Shown piece after piece: positions 33,859-42,690 of a DNA stretch of 64,000 nt; the stretch's first letter is position 1; every line of letters starts with the position of its first letter. The translations under genes and the position numbers were made by a program. Source of the DNA: DASVVT01 sp036386415 (lineage in GTDB: Bacteria; Acidobacteriota; Blastocatellia; Pyrinomonadales; Pyrinomonadaceae); NCBI GenBank assembly GCA_036386415.1, contig DASVVT010000071.1, positions 1 through 64,000 of the forward strand, written 5' to 3'. The notes beneath the pieces were generated by a model, which saw only the letters and a program-made list of their open reading frames with translations, had not been told where the DNA came from and did no database searches.

Positions 33859-35970
33859 TCAAGGCTCCAGCGTCCACAGCTTGATCGTCTTGTCTATGCT
33901 CCCGCTCGCCAGTTGTTTTCCGTCAGGCGAGAAGGCGAGGGCATAGGCCGCCTCGCTATGTCCTGTGAGAGTTTGTTTGAGCGCGCCTGTCTGCGCGTCC
34001 CACAGCTTGATCGTCTTGTCCATGCTCGCACTCGCCAGCGTCCCTTTAGATGAAAATGCGAGGCCGTGAATCCCGTCGCTATGTCCCGTCAGAGTCTGTT
34101 TGAGCGCGCCTGTCTGCGCGTCCCACAACTTGATCGTTTTGTCTATGCTTGCGCTCGCCAGTAGCTTCCCGTCAGGCGAATATGCGAGGCCATGAATACC
34201 GCTGCTATGCCCGGTCAGTGTCTGCTTGAGGGCACCGGTCTGCGGATCCCACAGCTTGATCGTCTTGTCGTCGCTCCCGCTCGCCAGTGTTTCACCATCG
34301 GGTGAATAAGCGATGGTTTTAATCGTCTCGCTATGCCCGGTTAGTACCTCCTTGAGCTCACCGCTTTGCGTGTCCCACAGCTTGACTGTCTTATCAGTGC
34401 TCCCGCTCGCCAGTTGTTTCCCGTCAGGCGAGAACGCGATGGTGTGAACCGCGCTGCCATGCCCTGTGAGAGTCTGCTTGAGCGCGCCGGTCTGCGCATT
34501 CCACAGCTTGATAGTCTTGTCGTCGCTTCCGGTTGCGAGTGTCTTGCCGTCAGGCGAATATGCGATGGCGTGAACCCCGTGGCTATGCCCCGTGACGGTC
34601 TGCTCAAGCGCGCCCGTCTGCGTGTCCCACAACTTGAAGGTCTTGTCGGCGCTGCCGCTTGCAAGCTGCTTACCATCGGATGAAAATGCAATGGCGATAA
34701 CTGAATCGCTATGTCCGCCAAGCGTCTGCTTGAGGTTGAAGCTCGATGAGTTCTCAGCCGTGTTGGAAGCTCCAGCCTGTAGTCCGGTTATGTACGGCTG
34801 CCACCAACGGCTCACCGCCAGCGCAATCAGTCCCAGGGCAAGTACCAAGGCCATAACGCCCGCGACGCCGAAGACGATGGTGCTTCGCTTTAAGCCTCCT
34901 TTGTTGTCTTGACGGGCGCGTTCAGAGGTCGGCAATACGGGCGCTCCCCCTGTGTTCTGCGGCGCTGATACTGCGACCGTTTGTGGCACACCTGCGGGCG
35001 TTGGCTGCGGCGTCGTCTCAACTTTCGGCGGAGGTGGCGCAGCAGCAGCGTAGGGGCTGGATACTGTCTCAAACGGCACACTGACCGGCGTTGGCGTGTT
35101 CGGCGGCTCGCTCCGTCGAGTTTCCTGTATCAACGCAACGTTCGGAGCAGTCTCAGGCGTGTGCGGTCGCCATAGCTCGTAGCTCACGGCGCGCAAGTCG
35201 CGGCGCATCTCTGCGGCTGACTGGTAGCGCTCTGCCGTGTCCCGTTTGAGAGCGCGCATGACAGCGCTGCGCAGGCTGTCGGGTATGGAATCGGGCAGGG
35301 GCGGGGGATCATGATGGACGATGGCTCCGACCAGAGAGACGATGTCCGGCTGGTCGTATGGGAGGCGTCCGGCCAGCATCTGATAGAGGATGACGCCGAC
35401 AGACCAAACATCCGTCTGCTCGTTGCGCTTGCCGTCGAAGGCTTCGGGAGCCATGTAAGCGAACGTCCCCGATAGGTTCTGGCTGTAGGAACCCGTCTTG
35501 ATGACGCGCGCGATGCCGAAGTCCGCCAGGCGCGGCGTCTCGCGTTGGAGCAGGATGTTGTCCGGCTTGAGGTCGCGGTGAATGATGCGCTGCTCGTGCA
35601 GGTATTCGAGCCCGTCCAGTATCTCCGTCGCCATTTCGACAGCCGCTTCGATTGACGGCGCACGCCCTCCGTGCTTTTTCAACCAGTCCTGAAGAGAGCC
35701 GCCCGGCGCATACTCGCTGACGATCACAGCCTGGCCGTCGTAGATGTCCGCTTCGATGATCGGCAGCACGTTCGGATGGCCGGAAACCTGCGCCCAGATG
35801 ACCGCCTCGTGCTTGAAGGCTTCAATGTCCACGTCTTCGTCGCGCGCCAGTTTCAATGCGAAGCGCGTCGTGGCGATGGCCGTACGCTTTTCCGCCAGCC
35901 ACACGACGCCGAAACCGCCGCGCCCGATCTGGCTAATCAATGTGTATGAGCCGATTTTGTTCTGTGCCAT
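33859..35970 (-). CDS. Ser/Thr protein kinase with seven-bladed WD40 propeller
   Basis: Transmembrane Hanks-type kinase of 703 residues from ATG 35970 (GTG at 35994 is an alternative; neither has a clear ribosome site). The kinase domain holds the glycine loop IGRGGFGVV, Lys in FALKLARD, IHRDLKPDN and DFGIAR, then APE in MAPEAFDGK. A Pro/Thr-rich juxtamembrane part (residues 280-355) and one membrane helix (VFGVAGVMALVLALGLIAL) follow. Seven WD40 units of about 41 residues close one beta propeller (typical unit HSDGIHGLAFSS, IDKTIKLWD). The units are nearly identical, which points to recent internal duplication. The propeller would be outside the membrane. Confidence 0.95.
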   Translation of the reverse strand: MAQNKIGSYTLISQIGRGGFGVVWLAEKRTAIATTRFALKLARDEDVDIEAFKHEAVIWAQVSGHPNVLPIIEADIYDGQAVIVSEYAPGGSLQDWLKKHGGRAPSIEAAVEMATEILDGLEYLHEQRIIHRDLKPDNILLQRETPRLADFGIARVIKTGSYSQNLSGTFAYMAPEAFDGKRNEQTDVWSVGVILYQMLAGRLPYDQPDIVSLVGAIVHHDPPPLPDSIPDSLRSAVMRALKRDTAERYQSAAEMRRDLRAVSYELWRPHTPETAPNVALIQETRRSEPPNTPTPVSVPFETVSSPYAAAAPPPPKVETTPQPTPAGVPQTVAVSAPQNTGGAPVLPTSERARQDNKGGLKRSTIVFGVAGVMALVLALGLIALAVSRWWQPYITGLQAGASNTAENSSSFNLKQTLGGHSDSVIAIAFSSDGKQLASGSADKTFKLWDTQTGALEQTVTGHSHGVHAIAYSPDGKTLATGSDDKTIKLWNAQTGALKQTLTGHGSAVHTIAFSPDGKQLASGSTDKTVKLWDTQSGELKEVLTGHSETIKTIAYSPDGETLASGSDDKTIKLWDPQTGALKQTLTGHSSGIHGLAYSPDGKLLASASIDKTIKLWDAQTGALKQTLTGHSDGIHGLAFSSKGTLASASMDKTIKLWDAQTGALKQTLTGHSEAAYALAFSPDGKQLASGSIDKTIKLWTLEP

Positions 35971-36155
35971 CGTCGGACTAATCAAAAGCCTCACGCGCCG
36001 GAGATGAGATCAAAGCGCTCCGGCAAGGTCAGTGCCGTTGAAGTTGACTGAGCATAACTCATGTCACGCCAGAGACAAGATGGAAATCTTCGCCGCGCCG
36101 CGCCAGCCCACGCCTGCGCAGGCAGCAAGCAGCGGGGGCACTGCCTGATTCGTAT

Positions 36156-37166
36156 TCAACCACCAATGAAACTCATCGTCCGCTCAGGCTGACGAAAACT
36201 CGGATCGTTGATGTAGTGGCGCGGCTCTTTCTTCATCACGACGCTCTCTATGTATTCGATCACTTCCCGGCGCGTTGCGCCGCCGCGCACGACGTCGCGC
36301 AAGCTGTGCTCGACCGTGGAAAAGAGGCACGTCCTGATCTGGCCGTCGGCGGTCAGGCGTATGCGCGAGCAAGCGCCGCAGAAGGGTTCTGTGACGGGCG
36401 CGATGATGCCGATCTCGCCGGGCGCACCGTCAGCGAAACGATAGCGCGAAGATGTCTCTGAGCCGCGCCTGACGGGGACCCGGACGAGCGGGAAACGCTC
36501 CTCAACGAGAGCGCGTATCTCCCTTCCCGAAAAGACTACCTGCCGCGACCACTCGTGTCCCGAATCGAGCGGCATGAACTCTATGAAGCGCATGCTCAGG
36601 TCGTATGCTCGGGCGAACTGAGCGAAATCCGCGACCTCCCCTTCGTTGTGGCCGCGCACGATCACCGCGTTGACCTTGATCGGAGTGAGCCCTGCGCGCC
36701 TGGCCGCATTGATTCCTTCGAGCACGCGATCCAGCACGTCTACGCCCGTCATGCGCTTGAACGTGTCGCGCTTCAGGCTGTCGAGGCTGATCGTGACGCG
36801 GTCGAGCCCGGCCTCTTTCAACGCTGCGGCGCGCTCCGGCAGGAAATACCCGTTGGTCGTCAGGGCGAGGTCTTTCAACTGAGGCTTGAGCGCGGAGAGC
36901 TTTCTGATAAGCGTCTCTATATCGCGCCGCATCATCGGCTCGCCGCCCGTGAGTCGAATCTTTTCGATGCCGAGCGAGACGAAGATTTCACTGACGTATT
37001 CGATCTCCTCAAAGGAGAGCATCTGCTCTTTCGGCGCAATTGGCGGCTCGCCGTGCGGCAGACAATAGAAGCAGCGAAAATTGCAGCGATCCGTCAACGA
37101 GACGCGCAAATCGCGTATCGCACGGCCAAATGAATCTTTCAACTCCGCAGTCACTTCTTTTTTCAC
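36156..37166 (-). CDS. moaA: GTP 3',8-cyclase MoaA
   Basis: Radical SAM enzyme that makes 3',8-cyclo-GTP in molybdenum cofactor synthesis, with MoaC. It has 336 residues. The N-terminal cluster motif is CNFRCFYC (residues 28-35) and the C-terminal cluster uses CGACSRIRLTADGQIRTCLF. SAM-binding segment LTGGEPMMRRDI is intact, and the protein ends in the GG tail needed for activity. There are no other moa genes nearby. The upstream region 37167-37330 shows no convincing Moco riboswitch. Confidence 0.97.
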   Translation of the reverse strand: MKKEVTAELKDSFGRAIRDLRVSLTDRCNFRCFYCLPHGEPPIAPKEQMLSFEEIEYVSEIFVSLGIEKIRLTGGEPMMRRDIETLIRKLSALKPQLKDLALTTNGYFLPERAAALKEAGLDRVTISLDSLKRDTFKRMTGVDVLDRVLEGINAARRAGLTPIKVNAVIVRGHNEGEVADFAQFARAYDLSMRFIEFMPLDSGHEWSRQVVFSGREIRALVEERFPLVRVPVRRGSETSSRYRFADGAPGEIGIIAPVTEPFCGACSRIRLTADGQIRTCLFSTVEHSLRDVVRGGATRREVIEYIESVVMKKEPRHYINDPSFRQPERTMSFIGG

Positions 37167-37332
37167 TTCCAGAGTGTTTCCGTTTTAAGGCGTTACTTCA
37201 GATGACCTCATGATACGCCGCTTCCGCATACATCCCCAAGCCACTACGCGAGCCGTTCAATCTTCAACCGCACGTAGAACTTCATCTTCGGACGTTCATC
37301 CATGACTGTCAACAAATGTAGACATCCAGGCA

Positions 37333-37360
37333 GCGCAGTGTGACCTGTAGTAGCCACACT
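37333..37360. promoter_or_regulatory. Short hairpin with TGTAGTAG loop, copy 1
   Basis: AGTGTG and CACACT flank a loop containing CCTGTAGTAGC. It is preceded by GCGCAG, as is a similar hairpin at 51823-51850. It lies in the 567-nt gap between moaA and the GH25 gene, where I see no other element apart from a small GGCGA/TCGCC stem and the Shine-Dalgarno before 37734. Role unknown. Confidence 0.45.
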
Positions 37361-37733
37361 AAATTCTTCTGAGCGGCGAAGGGTCGCCGCCGGGCACAGG
37401 TCAGGCCGATGGGTCAACGTATCCCGCGCCTCTCATATCTCTTTATTACCCCGGCGGGAGGCGTCCTGAAATCTTTTGCCTCAAACCCGCATAGAAGATA
37501 GATATGCCAGGCGAGATGTTCGACTCAAATCTGTTGATAAAGGGAAGCGAGCGGCTATCTCGGATTTGACGATAATGAACTGCTCAAATCTTATCTTAAG
37601 CCGGAGGCGCGGAAACTGGCATAATCATTGCTGCGCTCAGACGAAAGCGAGTGATATATCTAAAGGCGGGTGCTCGGCCTTCCAGGCGCTCGCGCTTTTC
37701 CATTAATCAACAATACTGTGAAAGGAGAGAAAG

Positions 37734-38375
37734 ATGGCCGATCCAATTAACGTTGTCATAGACATCTCTCACCATCAGGCCAACGTCAATTTCGACAAGA
37801 TCAAGGCAGCAGGGATCGTCGGTGTGATCCATAAAGCGACGCAGGGCTTCACCATGACGGATAAAAGGTACAAGTCGCGCCGCCAGAAGGCACTGGACGC
37901 CGGACTCTTATGGGGAGCTTATCACTTCGGGGTGGGCGGCGATGGTTCAGATCAGGCAGACCATTTCCTGAACGTCGTCGTCCCTGACAAGGAGACGCTG
38001 ATCGTGCTTGATTATGAGCCGAACCCACAGGGGCCGACAATGACTCTGCTTCAGGCTAGAGAATTCGTCTCTCACGTCAACGAGACGGTGGGGAGGTTTC
38101 CAGGTTTTTACTCGGGTCATTTAATCAAGGAGCAGCTCGGAAATGTTCAGACCCCAGACCCTGTCCTCTCCCAGTGCTTTCTGTGGATCGCCCAGTATAA
38201 AGGGCCAAGACCGATCAACATTCCCCCGACCTGGTCGACCTGGACGCTGTGGCAGTACACGGATGGCGTCGTTGGCCCTGACCCGCATACGGTATCAGGG
38301 GTGGGACAGTGTGACCGCGACATGTTCAACGGCACTCTCTCCAATTTGAAGAAGTTATGGGGAGTAGCCTCCTGA
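37734..38375 (+). CDS. Glycoside hydrolase family 25 lysozyme, no signal peptide
   Basis: Muramidase-like protein of 213 residues. The GH25 hallmarks are the early Asp (VVIDISHHQ, D10), VIHKATQGFTMTD and the Asp-x-Glu of TLIVLDYEPN near residues 90-95, followed by FPGFYSG and LWIAQY. C-terminal WTLWQYTDG and FNGTLSNLKKLW match the family end. There is a strong Shine-Dalgarno (AAAGGAGAG) before the ATG. It lacks a signal peptide, so release would need lysis, a holin or another secretion route; a phage or effector origin is possible. No phage genes flank it. Confidence 0.92.
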   Translation: MADPINVVIDISHHQANVNFDKIKAAGIVGVIHKATQGFTMTDKRYKSRRQKALDAGLLWGAYHFGVGGDGSDQADHFLNVVVPDKETLIVLDYEPNPQGPTMTLLQAREFVSHVNETVGRFPGFYSGHLIKEQLGNVQTPDPVLSQCFLWIAQYKGPRPINIPPTWSTWTLWQYTDGVVGPDPHTVSGVGQCDRDMFNGTLSNLKKLWGVAS

Positions 38376-38460
38376 TGCGACGGTGCAGCCCGCGCGTGTC
38401 AAAGGTTGATCGGGAGCACAGTACAGCCGTGATACGTGCGCAGCCTTAGCCGTTTGTGCG

Positions 38461-39525
38461 TCAGACTTGTAGAACTTCTACAGCCGAGCGACTCACCCGC
38501 TCGGTTGTATTCATTTCGGGTATTGTCAGGTCTACGATCAGAGGCAGGTGATCCGAACCTGTGCGCTTGCCCGTTCTGGTCTTGTGAATTGCGATGTCCG
38601 GGCTGACGAAGCAATGGTCTATCGGCAGCATCAGGAAGGGCAGCAGCAGCCAGAGCGGCCATGTGGGGAGTATCCCGAAACCCTGTCTGACGTTGATTAA
38701 CTCACGCGCCCGGAGTAATTGGTTGAAATAAGGCGACCACATCGTGGTATTGAGGTCGCCGATGACGATGAGGGGCGCGGGCATCGTCTTAATCAGGTCG
38801 GCAGCAAGAGCAAGCTGGTGATTCCGCCACCGGAAGTGGTCTCTGCGCAGCGGTGCGTGCGGGTGAAAGGTGAAGAGGGAGATGGCAGTGCCGTCGATTC
38901 TGAGGCGCGCACGGATTCCGGGGCGCTCGTCGAAGCCGAGCGGTAGGATTTCACTCTCAAGGAAGGGAAAGCGGCTGAAGAGAGCAATGCCGCCGCCAAG
39001 ACCTCTGCAAGCTGCCTGAACGTAAGGGTACGTCTCGCTGAGATACTCCATCTCTTTGAGCCACTCCTCTGTGACCTCCTGTGCGATGAGGATGTCGGGC
39101 TTCTCCTCATCGACCAGTTTCTTGAAGGGCGCGTAACGTCTGTTTTCATAGAGGACGTTTGCCTGTATAACTCTGACGTTACGCCCAGGCGTCTGCGTCC
39201 GTCTCTGTTTTCGAGAGGTGAGCCAGGGGAGCACTACTACGGCGTTGATGAAGAGACAGAAGGAAGCCAGGAGCGCCCAGACCCACATTTGCAAGCCCGC
39301 GAAGATCAATAGGTAACAGAGAGAGAGTAGCGAATATTGAACCCTGAAGTGAGAGGCAAGCTCAAAGTATTTGCCCGCCCGTCCGAGGTAACCCACGATG
39401 CTGAAGAAGAGAACGAGGAGGAAGGAACAGTAGACAGTAGACCGTAGCCAGTAGTCAGTAGATAAAAACAGAATGCCCGCCACGTTGCCTACTATGATTA
39501 AGAGAGCCGCCATCAAGAGCATCAA
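38461..39525 (-). CDS. Endonuclease/exonuclease/phosphatase-family membrane protein
   Basis: A 354-residue protein with an N-terminal membrane part (three helices, residues 4-105) and a C-terminal EEP domain (residues 115-345). Catalytic segments are VIQANVLYENRR, DILIAQEVTEEW, FHPHAP, PLIVIGDLNTTMWS and GSDHLPLIVDL, so the fold is complete. Residues 22-33 (STDYWLRSTVYC) are encoded by five heptamers of a palindrome, so the first helices may have been reshaped by its insertion. TTG at 39525 or ATG at 39522 is the start. Family members cleave nucleic acids or phospholipids; the substrate is unknown. Confidence 0.88.
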   Translation of the reverse strand: MMLLMAALLIIVGNVAGILFLSTDYWLRSTVYCSFLLVLFFSIVGYLGRAGKYFELASHFRVQYSLLSLCYLLIFAGLQMWVWALLASFCLFINAVVVLPWLTSRKQRRTQTPGRNVRVIQANVLYENRRYAPFKKLVDEEKPDILIAQEVTEEWLKEMEYLSETYPYVQAACRGLGGGIALFSRFPFLESEILPLGFDERPGIRARLRIDGTAISLFTFHPHAPLRRDHFRWRNHQLALAADLIKTMPAPLIVIGDLNTTMWSPYFNQLLRARELINVRQGFGILPTWPLWLLLPFLMLPIDHCFVSPDIAIHKTRTGKRTGSDHLPLIVDLTIPEMNTTERVSRSAVEVLQV

Positions 39526-39573
39526 CTGCTTTTCTTTTCTACTGTCTACTGTCTACTGACTACTGTCTACTGC
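39427..39573. repeat. Heptamer palindrome spanning a gene start
   Basis: Five heptamers (ACAGTAG, ACAGTAG, ACCGTAG, CCAGTAG, TCAGTAG) at 39427-39461 mirror five at 39539-39573. The left arm lies inside the EEP coding region, the start codon is in the loop, and the right arm contains the stop codon of the dinB-like gene. Confidence 0.9.
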
Positions 39574-40043
39574 TTTCTGTCTCCTGCTTTTTTCAGCACC
39601 GCGATCTGGCCTGCATGATAGAGGTAATGCTGGATCGAGCCGTGGATGGTGACGTAAGCAGGCCACTTGTTGTTGATGCCGGGGAGCAGTTCGTCCAGGC
39701 GTGCATCGTCTAGGCGCGAGATAGTGCGACGAAGCTCCGTGTGATTATTTCTGAGCTGTTCCAGCGCGTCGTTCCAGGCCGCTTCGCTCATGTCTGTGAC
39801 GGGAGGCCAATCGACTTCCGTGGGCGTATCGACCTTCTCACCTTCGAGCCTGCGGCGGACGACACAGTCCCAGGCCGCAAGGTGTCGAACGATCTCCCAG
39901 ATGCTGTGCGCTTGATCTATCGGATGCGCCGAAGCCTGCCGGGCTGTGACACCGGCCAGCACCTCCTGGACTGAAGGGCCGTGCCACGCTTCCCCCTCGA
40001 AAGCGCGTCTCAGTTGATCTTCGATTCTCTCTGTCTCCGTCAT
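39567..40043 (-). CDS. DinB-family protein
   Basis: A 158-residue four-helix metalloprotein-like protein of the DinB/YfiT superfamily. The three metal-type histidines fit: H in PIDQAHSIWEIVRHLAAWD (the motif around residues 43-60) and H in the C-terminal SIQHYLYHAGQIAVLKK. Members act as thiol-dependent transferases or detoxifying enzymes. Its ATG overlaps the queG stop (40040-40043), so the two genes are co-transcribed. The last residues (AGDRKQ) and the TAG lie in a heptamer palindrome. Confidence 0.88.
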   Translation of the reverse strand: MTETERIEDQLRRAFEGEAWHGPSVQEVLAGVTARQASAHPIDQAHSIWEIVRHLAAWDCVVRRRLEGEKVDTPTEVDWPPVTDMSEAAWNDALEQLRNNHTELRRTISRLDDARLDELLPGINNKWPAYVTIHGSIQHYLYHAGQIAVLKKAGDRKQ

Positions 40044-41077
40044 GTACCCTCCACGGCAGCGAGCCTCGACGCGTCGCTCAAATCATCCGCACGGTCAGCT
40101 TCCTCTTGCTCTCGATGATGTTCAAGGAGCGCGCGAGCGTTGCGCTGAAGACCTGCGAGCTTGGCGCGTTTGACGGCGCTGCGATGAAAGCGCTCGGTGT
40201 AAAGTTCGGGCGTCAGTTCGAGGATAGCTGTGAGGCTGGGCGCGACATTGCCCGCGCGCGGCTCGAAACCGCTCTCTTCGGTCGGCTTCTCGAAGCGATT
40301 CCAGGGACAGACATCCTGGCAGACATCGCAGCCGTAAAGCCAGCCGTCCATGTTGGCCGCCACCTCTTCGGGCATCTCAGGCGCGCGTAGCTCAATCGTG
40401 GCATACGAGATGCACCTGTTGGAATCGACGACGTAAGGTTCTGTGATCGCAAGGGTCGGGCAGGCATCTATACAGAGCGTGCAGCTTCCGCAATGGTCTT
40501 CCACAGTGTCTGTGTCGTATTCGAGCTCAAGGTTGAGCAGCAGCTCGCCTATGAAGACCCACGAGCCGTAATCGCGTGTGATGAGATTGGAATGCTTGCC
40601 GATCCAGCCGAGCCCCGCGCGCACAGCCCAGGCCTTGTCCATCAGGGGTTGTATGTCTACACAAGCTTTGCCCTCGGCCTCCGGCCACTGCTCCTTGATC
40701 CACGCCAGCAGCCGCTTCAATTTATCACCGACGATGCGGTGATAATCCTCGCCCCAGGCGTAGCGCGAAATCTTGCCCGTCGTGTGATCTTCCTGCGGAT
40801 GCTCGTGCGGCGTGTAGTAGTTGAGCGCGACGACTACGACCGTGCGCGCTTCCGACCAGAGCAGGCGCGGGTCTGTGCGCTGAACGGGGTCGCGCTCCAT
40901 CCAACGCATCTCGCCCTGAAACCCGCGCTTGAGCCACTGCTCCAGGCGCTCGCGCTCCTCTTCGAGCGCAACGGCGCGCACGATGCCCACCTTCTCAAAC
41001 CCTTCGGAGAGCGCCCGCTCCCTGATCTTTCGGGCACGAACGGCGGGGCGCAATGCTTTGTCTGCTACAGCATTCAA
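40040..41077 (-). CDS. queG: Epoxyqueuosine reductase QueG
   Basis: Iron-sulfur, cobalamin-dependent enzyme that reduces epoxyqueuosine to queuosine in tRNA, 345 residues. Two ferredoxin-type cluster motifs are present: CGSCTLCIDACP and CDVCQDVCPW. N-terminal QueG segments (EGFEKVGIVRA, LLWSEARTVVVVALNYY, RYAWGEDYHRIV) are typical. The C-terminal HEAT-like tail is short. The gene heads a two-gene operon with the DinB-family gene. No other que genes are in the window. Confidence 0.96.
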   Translation of the reverse strand: MNAVADKALRPAVRARKIRERALSEGFEKVGIVRAVALEEERERLEQWLKRGFQGEMRWMERDPVQRTDPRLLWSEARTVVVVALNYYTPHEHPQEDHTTGKISRYAWGEDYHRIVGDKLKRLLAWIKEQWPEAEGKACVDIQPLMDKAWAVRAGLGWIGKHSNLITRDYGSWVFIGELLLNLELEYDTDTVEDHCGSCTLCIDACPTLAITEPYVVDSNRCISYATIELRAPEMPEEVAANMDGWLYGCDVCQDVCPWNRFEKPTEESGFEPRAGNVAPSLTAILELTPELYTERFHRSAVKRAKLAGLQRNARALLEHHREQEEADRADDLSDASRLAAVEGT

Positions 41078-41305
41078 CGTCTTAACTCTTCTCCATCTGC
41101 CAACGTAAGTGAAGATAGTAAAACCACGCGCTCACCATTATCAAGCTTGATGAAGACAGTGGCTCCACTGCTTTTCTTGCCAAACAGAACCGAGACCGTT
41201 AATCTCGTCTATGGTGGGACGCTGGCGCTCTCCCTCGCCTGCTGTTTTTCTATGGCGCTTGCGCGCACGCACATCTTATCGAAGAAGAGGGAACGATTTC
41301 TGTCA

Positions 41306-42541
41306 ATGTCGGGCATGAAGCACAGCGATCATGCGGACGCGCAAGCGATCAAGCGAAAAGCCGGAAGGGTCTTGTTCATAGGTATTCCGGGGACGCGATT
41401 GAATCGGCAATCGCGTGCGATGCTCAATGAAGTTCAACCGGGCGGCGTCGTCCTCTTCGGGCGCAACGTCGAATCGGCTGAACAGGTCGCACTGTTGACG
41501 GCGCAGATACGCGACGCGGTGGATCACGAGGTGCTGATCGGCGTCGATCAGGAGGGCGGGCTGGTTGATCGTTTTCGCGACATCTGCGAGCCGATGCCGT
41601 CGGCCAAGGCCATACGCGTGGCAGGCCAATCCGATCTTGCGCACAAGTTCGGCCATTTGACGGCACGCGCGTTGCGCCTGCTCGGCTTCAATATCAACTT
41701 CGCGCCCGTGCTAGACCTCTCAGGCGAGAACCAAGAGAACGGGCTGCGCGGACGAACCTTTGGAGATTATGCGGCGGAAGTCTCAAGGCTGGGTGGCGCT
41801 TATCTGGACGGCTTACAGAAGGGGCGCATCATCGGATGCGGCAAACATTTTCCGGGGCTCGGCGGATCGAGCGTCGATTCGCACCGCCGCCTGCCCGTAG
41901 TGACACACTCCTGGGATGAGATTTTCGAGCGCGACCTGGTGCCCTTCATGGACTTAATGTTTCACCGTCCGGGCGAGCGTCTGCATTCTGTGATGGTCAG
42001 CCACGGCGCGTTCCCGGAAGTCTCGGAATTCCTGCAAGCATGGTTCCGGCGCACGGGGCAGCTTCCCCCGCTTGAGAGCGTACACCAGCTTCCCGCCACC
42101 ATCAGCGGCAACGTCGTCATGAAGCTCCTGCGCCAGGCTCTGAAATTTGATGGCCTCGTCATCACAGACGACATGGAGATGGGCGCGGTGGTGCAGACGC
42201 TCTCGGTGGCCGAAGCTTCTTTGCGCGCCATCGAGGCGGGCTCCGACATGATCCTGATCTGCGAGCAGGAGGCCAACTTCGTCTCCGCGCGCGACGCCAT
42301 CGCAGAGGCCGTCGAAAAAGGCGACCTGGCAGTGGATGCGCTGGATCGCGCAGGCAGAAGAATGGATCATGTGCTGGCTCTCGCGGGCGAGTATGAGAGT
42401 TTTAGTCAGGATGATTTCGACACCGTCTCGCGCGATATAGCCGAACTCAAACGCGCTCTCCAGGCAGCCGAAAACGATGAAGAATACGCACCCCTCTACG
42501 GCACACCCGAAGGCAACGAGCGCCAATCATCGAATTTCTAA
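41306..42541 (+). CDS. Glycoside hydrolase family 3, NagZ-like
   Basis: Probable beta-N-acetylhexosaminidase of peptidoglycan recycling, 411 residues from ATG 41306, which has GAGGGA upstream. An in-frame ATG at 41252 is possible; the longer reading to 40493 runs antisense through queG and is rejected. Motifs: VLIGVDQEGGLVDRF, the NagZ loop CGKHFPGLGGSSVDSH with its catalytic histidine, and the nucleophile Asp in VITDDMEMGAV. Usual NagZ has GHG where this has GLG. No signal peptide, so the enzyme is cytoplasmic. Peptidoglycan substrate is inferred from the family. Confidence 0.9.
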   Translation: MSGMKHSDHADAQAIKRKAGRVLFIGIPGTRLNRQSRAMLNEVQPGGVVLFGRNVESAEQVALLTAQIRDAVDHEVLIGVDQEGGLVDRFRDICEPMPSAKAIRVAGQSDLAHKFGHLTARALRLLGFNINFAPVLDLSGENQENGLRGRTFGDYAAEVSRLGGAYLDGLQKGRIIGCGKHFPGLGGSSVDSHRRLPVVTHSWDEIFERDLVPFMDLMFHRPGERLHSVMVSHGAFPEVSEFLQAWFRRTGQLPPLESVHQLPATISGNVVMKLLRQALKFDGLVITDDMEMGAVVQTLSVAEASLRAIEAGSDMILICEQEANFVSARDAIAEAVEKGDLAVDALDRAGRRMDHVLALAGEYESFSQDDFDTVSRDIAELKRALQAAENDEEYAPLYGTPEGNERQSSNF

Positions 42542-42544
42542 AAG

Positions 42545-42690
42545 CAGGAGACAGTGAACAGTAGACAGTAAACAATAGTCAGTAGCCAGTAGGCGCTCTC
42601 GCGCTTGTGGGCGCTGAAGCTTTCACCCTGACACGTTCGCTAGCGAATGCTTTTCTACTGACTACTGTCTACTGACTACTGTCTCCTGCT
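42545..42690. repeat. Heptamer palindrome with conserved core, copy B
   Basis: Arms of ACAGTAG, ACAGTAA and TCAGTAG heptamers and their complements enclose GGCGCTCTCGCGCTTG, GCTGAAGCTTTCACCC and CGCTAGCGAATG. The core matches the element at 27308-27437. It separates convergent genes. Confidence 0.88.

Noticed and set aside
37476..37706. 76-residue frame upstream of the GH25 gene
   Set aside because: No ribosome site, no domain and atypical composition; treated as non-coding leader.
40493..41305. Long N-terminal extension of the NagZ-like frame
   Set aside because: This part runs antisense through queG and has no homology; the enzyme proper starts near 41306.
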